Of a stretch of 33,508 bases of DNA, positions 24,254 to 32,655 are shown piece by piece. The stretch spans positions 1 to 33,508 of the forward strand of contig URMH01000029.1 of the NCBI GenBank assembly GCA_900549015.1, read 5' to 3'. The DNA comes from an uncultured Blautia sp. Lineage in GTDB: Bacteria > Bacillota > Clostridia > Lachnospirales > Lachnospiraceae. Both the position numbers and the translations under genes were made by a program. Within the stretch, counting starts at the first letter, position 1. Every line of letters begins with the position of its first letter. Below the pieces are notes generated by a model. It made no database searches, was not told where the DNA came from, and saw only the letters and a list, made by a program, of their open reading frames with translations.

Positions 24254-25714
24254 TCAGAGATTCAAATGATAATACACCATTCCTGACAAATCCCGGATAT
24301 TATGGATTGCCGTACCCTCCGGGCAGTCCTGTGACATCACACAGAAAATATACGTTGTCTTCTCTCCGTATACAATGGCAATGTCATGCTGGCTTGTGTC
24401 TGTTTCTCCTGTTTTATTTGCCACCTTCACATCATCTGAAAGAGCCGAAGGGATTTTCCAGTCCACCTCCTGCTGAAGAAGGATATTGAGCATCTCCTCT
24501 GATGCTTCCTCACTTACGCATTCCCCTTCATAAATCCGCTCCAGAAGCATTCCACAGTCTTTTACGGAAGTGGTGTTTCTTCCCCCAAGTCCTGTGGACG
24601 GGGAAGCAGACGGCGCCAGAGTATGCTGCACGGAAGTATCTTCGTACTCTTCCTCTTTTAAATATTCATTAATTTTTTCCGCGCCTTCCTTAAAATCATT
24701 TTTCTCAGACTGAAGACGCACAAGCTCATTGAAAGACTCATTGTCACTCACTGTGATCATATTCTGGATAAGGTCGTCCACTTTTACCTTCACTTCGGGA
24801 CTGTCCGCTTCTTTTTTCAGCTTCTGTCCCTCATTTACCTTTATGCTGTCCATCTCGTTATAGGAATCCGCCAGAACAAATGCTTTTATAAGACTTGCAG
24901 AATACATGGGCTGATTGTTTATAAGAATTTCCTCGCCGCTGTCCAGATTTTTTACATAAGCGCTCCACTCTCCCTGATAGCTTTCCAGCATCTCTGTGAG
25001 CTTTGGTTTCAGAGTTTCCATACCAAGCTTATCTCCATCTTTTAAGCGTCCTGTCTCATCTACGGAAAATCCCTCCGGCGTTGTCTGTTCTTCCTGAACA
25101 AGAAGTCCGTTCTCTCCGCCAAAATAATACATTCCCTCAAAATGCTGCCCGTTGGAAGTCATATCAAGCTCATGGATTCCTGTCTCTGTTACCAGTTCTC
25201 CGTATTCATCAAAATAATAATAGCCGTTAAAAGACTGATTATTCAGCTTCAGTTCGTTCATATAGCGGATCTGAGGAGCAGCCGTAAGCTTCCCCAGATT
25301 ATTTACCATAAAATATCCCTCAAAGGAAACTGCCATTTCTTCCATTGTCTCTCCGGCAGAACCCGCCGGAATATTCAAATATGTCATATAAGGGTTTCCT
25401 GCACGGAATTTTCCGCTTTCATCATGATAATAATAACCGTCAAATACGGTTCCGTCTATCACAAAGTGGTCAAAATAATGCACTGCCGGGGTATTTTCCA
25501 GAGTCCCGTCCTCATTCAGGCAGTAAAACCCGTCGCTTTTTAAAAGATACTTCCCGCTTCCGTCTTCTATTGCAAGAATCTGAGATTCTTCTGTCACACT
25601 CAAAAGGCTTCCCGCCTTAACTTCTCCTGCTCCTGAAAAAAAGGCTGCTGCACAGGCAGCAAAAAGCGCTCCCTTCCAAAAAAACTTCGGCAAAGTAAAT
25701 TTTTGTTTTTTCAT
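24254..25714 (-). CDS. Secreted class A beta-lactamase-fold serine hydrolase with N-terminal aromatic/glycine repeats
   Basis: The 486 residues start with a signal peptide (basic start, hydrophobic 11-28, likely cleavage after VKA at 34). Residues 50-215 hold degenerate units of the type F-x-G-Y/M-Y-x(5-8)-G-x-L (at about 91, 131, 162 and 192), reminiscent of cell-wall-binding repeats. Residues 235-486 form a penicillin-recognising domain with SxxK at Ser274-Lys277, SDN at 323-325 and KTG at 434-436. No clear Glu166-type ExxLN omega-loop motif is visible between SDN and KTG, so efficient beta-lactam hydrolysis is doubtful; a wall-related peptidase or esterase role is an alternative. GGGAGAG precedes the ATG. 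Confidence 0.85.
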   Translation of the reverse strand: MKKQKFTLPKFFWKGALFAACAAAFFSGAGEVKAGSLLSVTEESQILAIEDGSGKYLLKSDGFYCLNEDGTLENTPAVHYFDHFVIDGTVFDGYYYHDESGKFRAGNPYMTYLNIPAGSAGETMEEMAVSFEGYFMVNNLGKLTAAPQIRYMNELKLNNQSFNGYYYFDEYGELVTETGIHELDMTSNGQHFEGMYYFGGENGLLVQEEQTTPEGFSVDETGRLKDGDKLGMETLKPKLTEMLESYQGEWSAYVKNLDSGEEILINNQPMYSASLIKAFVLADSYNEMDSIKVNEGQKLKKEADSPEVKVKVDDLIQNMITVSDNESFNELVRLQSEKNDFKEGAEKINEYLKEEEYEDTSVQHTLAPSASPSTGLGGRNTTSVKDCGMLLERIYEGECVSEEASEEMLNILLQQEVDWKIPSALSDDVKVANKTGETDTSQHDIAIVYGEKTTYIFCVMSQDCPEGTAIHNIRDLSGMVYYHLNL

Positions 25715-25759
25715 AAAACTCTCCCTTTCTTATTTCTGTCGGAAAGAAATATTACCGAA

Positions 25760-25788
25760 AGTATACCTTGTTTTCTTCAGAAGTGCAA
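25760..25788 (-). promoter_or_regulatory. Promoter for the beta-lactamase-fold gene
   Basis: TTGCAC (25783-25788), 17 bases, TATACT (25760-25765), about 45 bases before the start codon. No obvious terminator hairpin separates it from the upstream glmS stop. Confidence 0.75.
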
Positions 25789-25800
25789 TTCTTTTTCTTT

Positions 25801-27627
25801 TTATTCCACTGTAACAGATTTTGCCAGATTTCTTGGTTTGTCAACATCAAGCCCTCTTCCGAGAGATACATAATAAGCCAGAAGCTGCAGCGGAATAATT
25901 GCAAGAGAATTGGCAAAAAACGGATTCGTCTTTGGAATATAAAAAACATAATCTGCTGTTTTTTCCATTTCTTTATGTTCTTCGTCCGTCACCGCCATCA
26001 CAAACGCCCCTCTTGTCTTAACCTCCACAATGTTGCTGACCATTTTGGGATACAGTGCTTCCTGCGTAGCCACCGCCACTGCCAGCGTATCCTCCTCTAT
26101 AAGAGAAATCGTTCCATGCTTCAGTTCACCTGCCGCATAGGCTTCTGAATGAATATAGGAAATCTCTTTTAATTTTAATGAACCTTCCAATGAGATGGCA
26201 TAATCAATTCCTCTGCCGATAAAAAACATATGCTCCGCAGCAAGATAGCGGTTTGCAAAGCGCTGAATTTTCTCTTTCATTTCCAGAATCTTCTCAACCT
26301 GCTCCGGAAGTTGTTCCAGATCTTTTTCCAAACTGACAAGATCTTTTTCTGTCATCAGTCCGCGAGCCCTGGCAAACTTCATCGAAAGAAGATAAAGAGC
26401 TGCAAGCTGCGCGCTGTATGCCTTTGTTGTTGCGACAGATATTTCCGGACCAGCCCACGTATAGAGCACGCTGTCCGCCTCCCTTGCAATGGAACTGCCT
26501 ACTACGTTTACAATCCCCAGCACCTTTACATGATTCTGTTTCATCTCCCTCAGGGCAGCAAGAGAATCTGCCGTTTCTCCTGACTGACTGATGATGACTG
26601 CCAGTGTCCCTTCTTCAAAAATAGGATTTCTGTATCGAAATTCACTTGCCAGATCCACTTCTACCGGTATTCTTGCAAGTCCCTCCAGCACATATTTTCC
26701 AGTTACACCTGCATGATAAGCAGAACCGCAGGCTACGATCATAATTTTCCGAATCTTTCTGATTTCTTCGTCTGTCATTCCAAGCTCTTCGATGACTACG
26801 TCATGATTCTGAATACGCGGACTGATCGTATCTCTGATCGCTTTTGGCTGTTCGTAGATCTCCTTCAGCATGAAATGTTCATAACCGCCTTTTTCTGCCG
26901 CGTCTACGTCCCAGTCAATAAAAACAGATTCCTTTTTCAGATTTTCTCCGTCTATATTGTAAAATCTGATATTCTCTCCGGAAAGGCAGGCAATTTCCTC
27001 GTTTTCCATGTAATATACATCTCTCGTGTAGCGAAGAACCGCCGGAACGTCTGATGCGATCAAATTGCCCCCGCTGCTTTTTCCCACGATTAAAGGACTG
27101 TCCTTTCTCGCTGCATAAATATGATGCGGGTGATCCTGAAACATAATGCCAAGAGCATAGGAGCCTTCTACACGGCGCATTACTTTTTCAATCGTTTCTA
27201 TTGGATTTCCATTATAATATTCTGTAAGAAGATGAACCAGCACCTCTGTATCTGTCTCCGACTGAAACTCATATCCCTTTCCCTGCAGCTTTCTTTTTAA
27301 TTTTGCATAATTTTCAATAATCCCATTATGTACCACCACAATCGTATGCTCTTTATTAAAATGAGGGTGCGCATTTTCATTGGAAGGACTTCCATGCGTT
27401 GCCCATCTCGTATGGCCGATTCCCGAAGTTCCAAAAAGAGTCGTTCCTCCTTTTGTCGCTTCTTCCAGTACCTTCAGACGTCCCATCGCCTTTTCCATAT
27501 GAATTTCTTTCCCGTCAAAAACTGCGATTCCGGCAGAGTCATATCCTCTGTATTCGAGCTTTGACAATCCGTCTAATAAAATGGGCGCTGCCTGCTGTTC
27601 TCCAATGTATCCAACAATTCCACACAT
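25801..27627 (-). CDS. glmS: Glutamine-fructose-6-phosphate aminotransferase (isomerizing)
   Basis: Makes glucosamine 6-phosphate from fructose 6-phosphate and glutamine, the first step to UDP-GlcNAc and peptidoglycan. The start MCGIVGYIGEQQAAP puts the catalytic Cys in position 2, followed by LEYRGYDSAGIA, GHTRWATHG and NGIIENY of the glutaminase domain. Two SIS sugar-isomerase domains follow (ACGSAYHAG, SQSGETADSLAAL; GRGIDYAISLEGSLKLKEIS), ending in KPRNLAKSVTVE. The length of 608 is standard. GGAG lies 6 bases before this ATG; the upstream in-frame opening adds a basic stretch and would bury Cys2. The leader is too short for a glmS ribozyme. Confidence 0.98.
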   Translation of the reverse strand: MCGIVGYIGEQQAAPILLDGLSKLEYRGYDSAGIAVFDGKEIHMEKAMGRLKVLEEATKGGTTLFGTSGIGHTRWATHGSPSNENAHPHFNKEHTIVVVHNGIIENYAKLKRKLQGKGYEFQSETDTEVLVHLLTEYYNGNPIETIEKVMRRVEGSYALGIMFQDHPHHIYAARKDSPLIVGKSSGGNLIASDVPAVLRYTRDVYYMENEEIACLSGENIRFYNIDGENLKKESVFIDWDVDAAEKGGYEHFMLKEIYEQPKAIRDTISPRIQNHDVVIEELGMTDEEIRKIRKIMIVACGSAYHAGVTGKYVLEGLARIPVEVDLASEFRYRNPIFEEGTLAVIISQSGETADSLAALREMKQNHVKVLGIVNVVGSSIAREADSVLYTWAGPEISVATTKAYSAQLAALYLLSMKFARARGLMTEKDLVSLEKDLEQLPEQVEKILEMKEKIQRFANRYLAAEHMFFIGRGIDYAISLEGSLKLKEISYIHSEAYAAGELKHGTISLIEEDTLAVAVATQEALYPKMVSNIVEVKTRGAFVMAVTDEEHKEMEKTADYVFYIPKTNPFFANSLAIIPLQLLAYYVSLGRGLDVDKPRNLAKSVTVE

Positions 27628-27677
27628 ACTTTTTCTCCTTTTTTTGCACAATCATGTCTTTTTTTTGTGTTTTCTAC

Positions 27678-27705
27678 ATTATATCCCATTTTATCACTGT
27701 GTCAA
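27678..27705 (-). promoter_or_regulatory. Strong sigma-A promoter for glmS
   Basis: Perfect TTGACA (27700-27705) and perfect TATAAT (27678-27683) with a 16-base spacer. It begins immediately after the stop codon of the upstream helicase gene. The leader to the ATG is about 45 bases. Confidence 0.87.
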
Positions 27706-27706
27706 G

Positions 27707-30061
27707 TTAAAACTTTTTTGTGTTAATCCAAAATTGTTGTAAAGTTTCTTCTACATTTTCCAGCCTGCACCGTTTCCTGTCCGCCCACTCTGCCGGGAAA
27801 AGCCCTCTGTAATCGTTTCCCCAGAATCTTTCGTCGAGAAGCAGGAGGATTCCTCTGTCCTCCTGAGTTCGGATCACTCGTCCTGCCGCCTGAAGTACTT
27901 TGTTCATTCCGGGATAGCGGTAAGCATAATCAAAACCGCTCTCTCCCTTCTTATCGTAATAATTTTTAAGGATTTCTCTTTCATTACTGATCTGGGGAAG
28001 TCCTGTTCCCACAATTAAAGCACCGATAAGACGGCTTCCGATAAGATCAATCCCTTCGGAAAACACACCGCCCATCACACAAAAACCGACGACTGCGTCT
28101 CCGTCCTCTGAAAACTCACCGAGAAATTCCTCCCTCCTCTTCTCGCTCATTTCTGTTTCCTGACAGATAGTCCGAATCCACCCCACAGAAAACTCCTCCT
28201 CATAAATCCGGTACACCTCTTCCATAAAGCGGTAAGATGGAAAGAAAACCATATAATTTCCCTTTTTCTGCCACACAGCCCTTGCAATATACTCTGCTAC
28301 TTTTCTGTATTCTTCGTATCCTCTTCTTGTGTAGCGGCTGCTCACGTCGTCTCCTATGAGAATCTTCCTGTTTTCCGCAGAAAAAGGAGAGGGAACATAA
28401 ATCCCATAATCATCTTTTCTAACGCTTAACATTTCCCTGTAATATCCCAGCGGAAGAAAAGTGGCGGAAAAAAACACGGCGCTGCTCCCCTTCGAAAGAC
28501 ATTCCCCAAGATTCGCCCCCGGATTGACACAAAAAAGCTTTACCCTGAAATTTCCGTCTTCTCCGTTTTCCGCATACACCTGATAATTTTCGTCCACAAG
28601 CTCCGATATATTAAGAAAATCCCGCACAGAAAAATAGAAGTCACGAATCTCATCAATAAACTGAGGATCTTCTCCCTCTTCCAGAATTTTATCCATCTCC
28701 CCCATCACCTGGAGAAGACTTAACGGCAGCGCTCCCGGTCCTTCCAGAACCTCGTATTTCTCACAGTCTTTTCGGATTTCAAGAAGCTGACGGTTTACGC
28801 GGCTTAAAGCCTTTGTGAAACGGGGATATTTTTCCCCTGCCTTTTTTCTGATTTCCAATACTTCTTCCTTGCAGACAGACGCGCTGTACATTTCCCTTCC
28901 GCGCTCCACAAGATTATGCGCCTCGTCTATGAGAAAAATATAGTTTCCGGATACGCCCTCTCCGAAAAAACGCTTCAGCTTTACATTGGGGTCAAAAACA
29001 TAATTATAATCACAGATCACACCGTCTGTCCAGAGAGCCAGGTCAAGGCACATTTCAAAAGGACAGACCTTCCATTTCTCCGCATGTTCCAGCATTTTTT
29101 CCCTGCTGTATGCGTGCTCTTCCTGCCAAAGCTCATACACCGCATCATTGATTCTGTCGTAATGCCCCTTCGCATACGGACAGCTTTCCGGATTGCATTC
29201 CGCCTCTTTAAACGGGCAGATTTTATCTTTTGCAGTAATCGTCACAGACTTAAATTTAAGCCCCCTGTTCCTTAAAATCTCAAAGGCTTCCTCTGCCACT
29301 GTCCTTGTTATGGTTTTCGCAGTTAAATAAAAGACCGTCTCCCCTTTTCCTTCCCCCACTGCCCGCACAGCAGGAAAAATGGTAGACATGGTTTTTCCCA
29401 CACCTGTAGGAGCCTGGATAAAAATCTGTTTTTTTTCGGAAATCGCATGATAGACACTGCTTACCATACGCCTCTGCCCTTCTCTGTAGGGAAAAGGAAA
29501 ATCCAGATTTTTCATGGAAAGGTTTCTCTCTTCCCTCCACTTTAACTGATAGGAAATCCATTTATGGTATTCATCAAGAAGCCCGCCGTACCACTCCTTC
29601 AATTCTTCCAGGGAATACTCCTGACGAAAATACTTCATCTCCTCTGTGTCAAGATTTCCGTAAGTCATCTGGATTCCAATACGCGCACAGTTCTCCATCT
29701 CTCCGTAAATTCTTGCATAACACTTTGCCTGTGCCAGATGGACAGACACCGGCTCTTTTATATTTTCCAGGTTTGTGAGAACTCCCTTGATCTCGTCAAT
29801 AAAGGTTTCTCCCTCTTCCATAAAAATGCCGTCTGCCCGTCCTTCTACAAGAATGATAACGTCTTCATATTCACTTTTCCATTTCAGCGAAACCTCCGCC
29901 CTGTATGTGGCGTCCTGCCTTCCCTGTATTTTTCTGTGGAGACGGCTTCCCTTCTGCATAGCTTCTTTGTCTGTTGCGCCCCGGCGGCTGTCAATATCTC
30001 CCTCCCGCAGAATAAACTCTACGAGATTTCGTACAGAAATGCGAACTGTCAGCTTTTCCAT
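27707..30061 (-). CDS. PD-(D/E)XK nuclease fused to an XPD/DinG-type iron-sulfur DNA helicase
   Basis: A 784-residue two-part protein. The N-terminal part (about 1-175) carries RecB/Cas4-like nuclease motifs: GSRLH (His42), GRADG (Asp77), DEIKG (Glu90, Lys92) and QAKCY (QxxxY at 111). The rest is a superfamily 2 helicase: Walker A APTGVGKT (217-224), DEAH (379-382) and motif VI QAAGRVIRT. Between Walker A and DEAH, Cys282, 289, 294 and 333 are placed like the [4Fe-4S] ligands of XPD and DinG. A role in 5'-3' unwinding and trimming during repair is inferred. Bacillus DinG instead carries a DEDDh exonuclease. The ATG (MEKLTVRISVRN) has GGGAG upstream; an earlier ATG at 30094 has no ribosome site. 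Confidence 0.87.
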   Translation of the reverse strand: MEKLTVRISVRNLVEFILREGDIDSRRGATDKEAMQKGSRLHRKIQGRQDATYRAEVSLKWKSEYEDVIILVEGRADGIFMEEGETFIDEIKGVLTNLENIKEPVSVHLAQAKCYARIYGEMENCARIGIQMTYGNLDTEEMKYFRQEYSLEELKEWYGGLLDEYHKWISYQLKWREERNLSMKNLDFPFPYREGQRRMVSSVYHAISEKKQIFIQAPTGVGKTMSTIFPAVRAVGEGKGETVFYLTAKTITRTVAEEAFEILRNRGLKFKSVTITAKDKICPFKEAECNPESCPYAKGHYDRINDAVYELWQEEHAYSREKMLEHAEKWKVCPFEMCLDLALWTDGVICDYNYVFDPNVKLKRFFGEGVSGNYIFLIDEAHNLVERGREMYSASVCKEEVLEIRKKAGEKYPRFTKALSRVNRQLLEIRKDCEKYEVLEGPGALPLSLLQVMGEMDKILEEGEDPQFIDEIRDFYFSVRDFLNISELVDENYQVYAENGEDGNFRVKLFCVNPGANLGECLSKGSSAVFFSATFLPLGYYREMLSVRKDDYGIYVPSPFSAENRKILIGDDVSSRYTRRGYEEYRKVAEYIARAVWQKKGNYMVFFPSYRFMEEVYRIYEEEFSVGWIRTICQETEMSEKRREEFLGEFSEDGDAVVGFCVMGGVFSEGIDLIGSRLIGALIVGTGLPQISNEREILKNYYDKKGESGFDYAYRYPGMNKVLQAAGRVIRTQEDRGILLLLDERFWGNDYRGLFPAEWADRKRCRLENVEETLQQFWINTKKF

Positions 30062-30165
30062 GATCTTTCTCCCGATTCTTCTGATATATCTCATATTGTA
30101 TCACAACCTGTCGGGAGAAATCCACAGCCTCTCTTCTTTATTCTTTTATAATCTGCAATACAAAA

Positions 30166-30194
30166 CAGGAAGCTGCACTTATCACAACTTCCTG
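30166..30194 (-). terminator. Intrinsic terminator after the lysC-GNAT unit
   Basis: On the minus strand CAGGAAG and CTTCCTG (30188-30194 and 30166-30172) pair across a 15-base loop and are followed by TTTTGTATT. It lies 7 bases after the stop of the acetyltransferase remnant. Confidence 0.7.
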
Positions 30195-30200
30195 ATCACC

Positions 30201-30664
30201 TTAAATATTCTTTTCCAAAATGTATCTCTGGGGTGTCATTCCCAGTGCTTCGTATAACTGAATCGCTTCTTTATTAAATTCCCAGACCATCAAATCTACA
30301 CGAACTGCACCTTTCTGTTTTGCTAAAAACTGCATTTTTTCAAAAAGCCCCTTTGCGATTCCTCTTCTGCGATATTCTTCCCTCACAAAAATCTCATCTA
30401 CATATGCAGTCTTTACATTCTCAATCATGCCACTTTTTCTTCTAATTTCCGCAATACAAAATCCCATAACTTCATCTTGTTCGTTTGCTGCAGCAATCGC
30501 AATATAATTTTTTCTTCTACAATATCTGAAAATTATTTTACAGAATATATATGATCTGACGGAGCATATATATCCGGACGTCCATTCACATGCAAGGTGT
30601 GAAGTTCCTGCATACAGAAATCAATCACTGGATAATCACTTTTTACAAGTTTTCTTATTTTCAC
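30201..30664 (-). pseudogene. Decayed GNAT family N-acetyltransferase (stop plus frameshift)
   Basis: Reading from a GTG at 30664, one frame gives KIRKLVKSDYPVIDFCMQEL and then LHVNGRPDIYAPSDHIYSVK, a typical GNAT N-terminus. It is broken by TAA at 30533-30535; the same frame continues FSDIVEEK. Downstream of the A6 run (30508-30513 on the plus strand as T6) the protein continues only in another frame: NYIAIAAANEQDEVMGFCIAE, then VDEIFVREEYRRRGIAKGLF (acetyl-CoA motif A) and LYEALGMTP. Adding one A to the run and ignoring the TAA restores a normal protein of about 154 residues. The intact 88-residue open frame (30201-30467) is only the C-terminal half. It follows lysC by 18 bases, with GGGGTGAG as ribosome site. 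Confidence 0.85.
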
Positions 30665-30682
30665 TTTTCAGTCTCACCCCGC

Positions 30683-32002
30683 TTAAATCTGCGTCATCAC
30701 AAATATATCGTAAATCGCCTTTACCGCTGTCTCAAAATCACGGTTTTCCACACCAATGATAATATTCAGCTCACTGGAGCCCTGGTCGATCATTTTTACA
30801 TTGACATTGGCGTGTGCCAGAGCGGAGAAAATACGTCCTGCTGTTCCTCTTGTAGAGCGCATTCCTCTTCCCACTACTGCGATCAGCGCAAGGTCTGATT
30901 CCATCTCCACAAAATCCGGCTGAACCGCTCTGTGGATTCCTGCGATCACCTGCTGCTCTTTTTCCTCAAACTCATCCTGATGTACGTACACCGTCATCGT
31001 ATCGATTCCGGAAGGAACGTGCTCAAAATTAATTCCCTGATCTTCAAAAACCTGCAGGATTTTTCTTCCGAAGCCAATTTCACTGTTCATCATGGATTTT
31101 TCAATATTGATGGAACAGAACCCTTTCTTTCCTGCAATTCCCGTAATGGTATACTTCGGTTTTCTGCAGGTGCTTTCCACAATGAACGTTCCTTTATCTT
31201 CCGGTCTGTTTGTGTTTCGGATATTGATCGGAATCCCTTCTTTTCTTACAGGGAAAATCGCTTCTTCATGAAGAACGGTTGCTCCCATATAGGAAAGTTC
31301 CCGAAGCTCTCTGTATGTGATGGTTTCAATTACTGCAGGATTTTCCACAATCCTCGGATCTGTCACAAGAAAACCGGAAACGTCCGTCCAGTTTTCATAT
31401 AAATCTGCCTGGATTGCCTTTGCAACGAGAGAACCGGTCACATCAGAACCTCCTCTTGAGAAAGTTCTTACCGTCCCGTCTGCGCATGCCCCGTAAAATC
31501 CCGGAATTACAGCACATTCGCATTTTTCCAGTCTTTTTGTGAGAAGCTTATCTGTTGCCTCCATATCAAAGCTTCCGTCTTTTCGGAATCGAATGACCTC
31601 CGCCGCGTCTACAAACGTGTACCCAAGATAGGCAGCCATAATTTTTCCGTTGAGAAACTCTCCCCTTGAGGCTGCGTATTCCACACCGGACTGATTTTTA
31701 AAATCCTCCTGAATGGTTTTAAATTCTTTCTCCAGGGAAAGATTCAGATTCAGTCCCCTCACAATCTCATAATACCGTTCCTTGATTGCCTTTAACTGAT
31801 TGGTAAAATCCTCTCCGGAAGCAGCCGTTTCATAACAGCCATAAAGCATATCCGTAACCTTCGTATCTCCGTCAAAGCGCTTTCCCGGAGCAGATGGCAC
31901 TACATATCTTCTGCTCTTATCACTCTTTATAATTTCTCCAACCTTCTGGAACTGCTCTGCATTCGCAAGAGAACTGCCTCCAAACTTTACCACTTTTTTC
32001 AT
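30683..32002 (-). CDS. lysC: Aspartate kinase
   Basis: Phosphorylates aspartate, the entry step to lysine, threonine, methionine and diaminopimelate. The 439 residues have the kinase start VVKFGGSSLANAEQ, the catalytic TFSRGGSDVTGS and YMGATVLHEEAIFPV, then two C-terminal ACT regulatory domains (ITGIAGKKGFCSINIEK; ALIAVVGRGMRSTRGTAGRI). The length and lack of a second domain indicate a monofunctional enzyme. The chosen ATG has AAGGAG 8 bases upstream; an ATG 6 bases earlier is too close to it. The leader of about 50 bases has no room for a lysine riboswitch. It is followed by a GNAT remnant. Confidence 0.96.
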   Translation of the reverse strand: MKKVVKFGGSSLANAEQFQKVGEIIKSDKSRRYVVPSAPGKRFDGDTKVTDMLYGCYETAASGEDFTNQLKAIKERYYEIVRGLNLNLSLEKEFKTIQEDFKNQSGVEYAASRGEFLNGKIMAAYLGYTFVDAAEVIRFRKDGSFDMEATDKLLTKRLEKCECAVIPGFYGACADGTVRTFSRGGSDVTGSLVAKAIQADLYENWTDVSGFLVTDPRIVENPAVIETITYRELRELSYMGATVLHEEAIFPVRKEGIPINIRNTNRPEDKGTFIVESTCRKPKYTITGIAGKKGFCSINIEKSMMNSEIGFGRKILQVFEDQGINFEHVPSGIDTMTVYVHQDEFEEKEQQVIAGIHRAVQPDFVEMESDLALIAVVGRGMRSTRGTAGRIFSALAHANVNVKMIDQGSSELNIIIGVENRDFETAVKAIYDIFVMTQI

Positions 32003-32058
32003 TGTCATCTCTCCTTGTGCCTCACTTTTTCTCTTTATCACTATAAAGTATTTCTATT

Positions 32059-32087
32059 ATTTTATGAAATCCGGACAGATTTTTCAA
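32059..32087 (-). promoter_or_regulatory. Promoter for lysC
   Basis: TTGAAA (32082-32087), 17 bases, TAAAAT (32059-32064). The transcript would start near 32052, leaving about 50 bases of leader. The remaining bases up to the DUF2325 gene (32088-32216) hold no clear terminator or other element that I can support. Confidence 0.75.
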
Positions 32088-32216
32088 GCACTTCTTTTCC
32101 AATGATAAAAAAACGTGATATTACACAAGGCTTTTCCTGTTCCTTCCATTTTTCCGTACAAAACACCGAAAAAAGTCCGGCAGCATGCACCATGTAGCCA
32201 TACCATTTCCGATGAA

Positions 32217-32498
32217 TCAGGCACCGTATTCCCTCAGAATATTTTCCAGCGCAGCCGCGCTGCTTGTATGGCAGCGGCATACAGGAATTGCTTTTCTCTT
32301 TGCCTGTTCTACTGCACAGTTTACCATTTTATGGGAAACCGTACCTGTAAAAAGAATCAGAAGATCCGGCGCGCCGATCTTCTTTTTCATCGCACCTTTT
32401 TCCTTTGCAAAAACCTTCGCTTTCCACCCGTATCCTTTACAAATATCCTCATACTGACATACCATTCTTTCATTTCCACCTACAATCACAACGCTCAT
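32217..32498 (-). CDS. DUF2325 domain protein
   Basis: A 93-residue protein matching the DUF2325 pattern: SVVIVGGNERM at the start, a central charged stretch (KVFAKEKGAMKKKIG), PDLLILFTGTVSHKMVNCAVEQAK, then KAIPVCRCHTSSAAALENIL. The fold is probably a small Rossmann-like alpha/beta unit; biochemical function is unknown. GGAGAGGTG precedes the ATG. It is transcribed alone between lysC and trmO, from a promoter overlapped by an inverted repeat like those bound by metal-dependent repressors, so a link to metal or redox state is possible but is only inference. Confidence 0.83.
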   Translation of the reverse strand: MSVVIVGGNERMVCQYEDICKGYGWKAKVFAKEKGAMKKKIGAPDLLILFTGTVSHKMVNCAVEQAKRKAIPVCRCHTSSAAALENILREYGA

Positions 32499-32540
32499 AT
32501 TCACCTCTCCTTTTGCTTCTGCGTCCAAAAATTTCTCGTC

Positions 32541-32580
32541 GCTAACTCTGGTTTTAAATTATAAGTTAGCTTTCACTAAC
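32541..32580 (-). promoter_or_regulatory. Inverted-repeat operator or switching leader of the DUF2325 gene
   Basis: On the minus strand GTTAGTGAAAGCTAAC (32565-32580) is a GTTAG-N6-CTAAC inverted repeat just downstream of the predicted start site. A third arm, AGTTAGC (32541-32547 on this strand), can pair with the central GCTAACT (32564-32570). It may be an operator of a DtxR-like metal-dependent repressor, or an RNA with two exclusive hairpins. Confidence 0.55.
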
Positions 32581-32591
32581 CTTGTTTCAAC

Positions 32592-32620
32592 AATTTACCA
32601 TACCTTTTCCCCTGTGTCAA
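32592..32620 (-). promoter_or_regulatory. Promoter for the DUF2325 gene
   Basis: Perfect TTGACA (32615-32620), 17 bases, TAAATT (32592-32597). The expected start near 32585 puts the inverted repeat in the first 20 transcribed bases. The leader is about 85 bases. Confidence 0.75.
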
Positions 32621-32655
32621 CATTTTTTTATATTTAACATTTCATGCACATACAG

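Noticed and set aside
24254..25714. Acquired beta-lactam resistance gene
   Set aside because: There are no mobile-element ends, no codon-use break that I can see, and the omega-loop general base is not apparent; it looks like a resident wall protein.
32062..32280. 72-codon minus-strand frame between the DUF2325 gene and lysC
   Set aside because: It overlaps the DUF2325 gene end, spans the lysC promoter and lacks a ribosome site.
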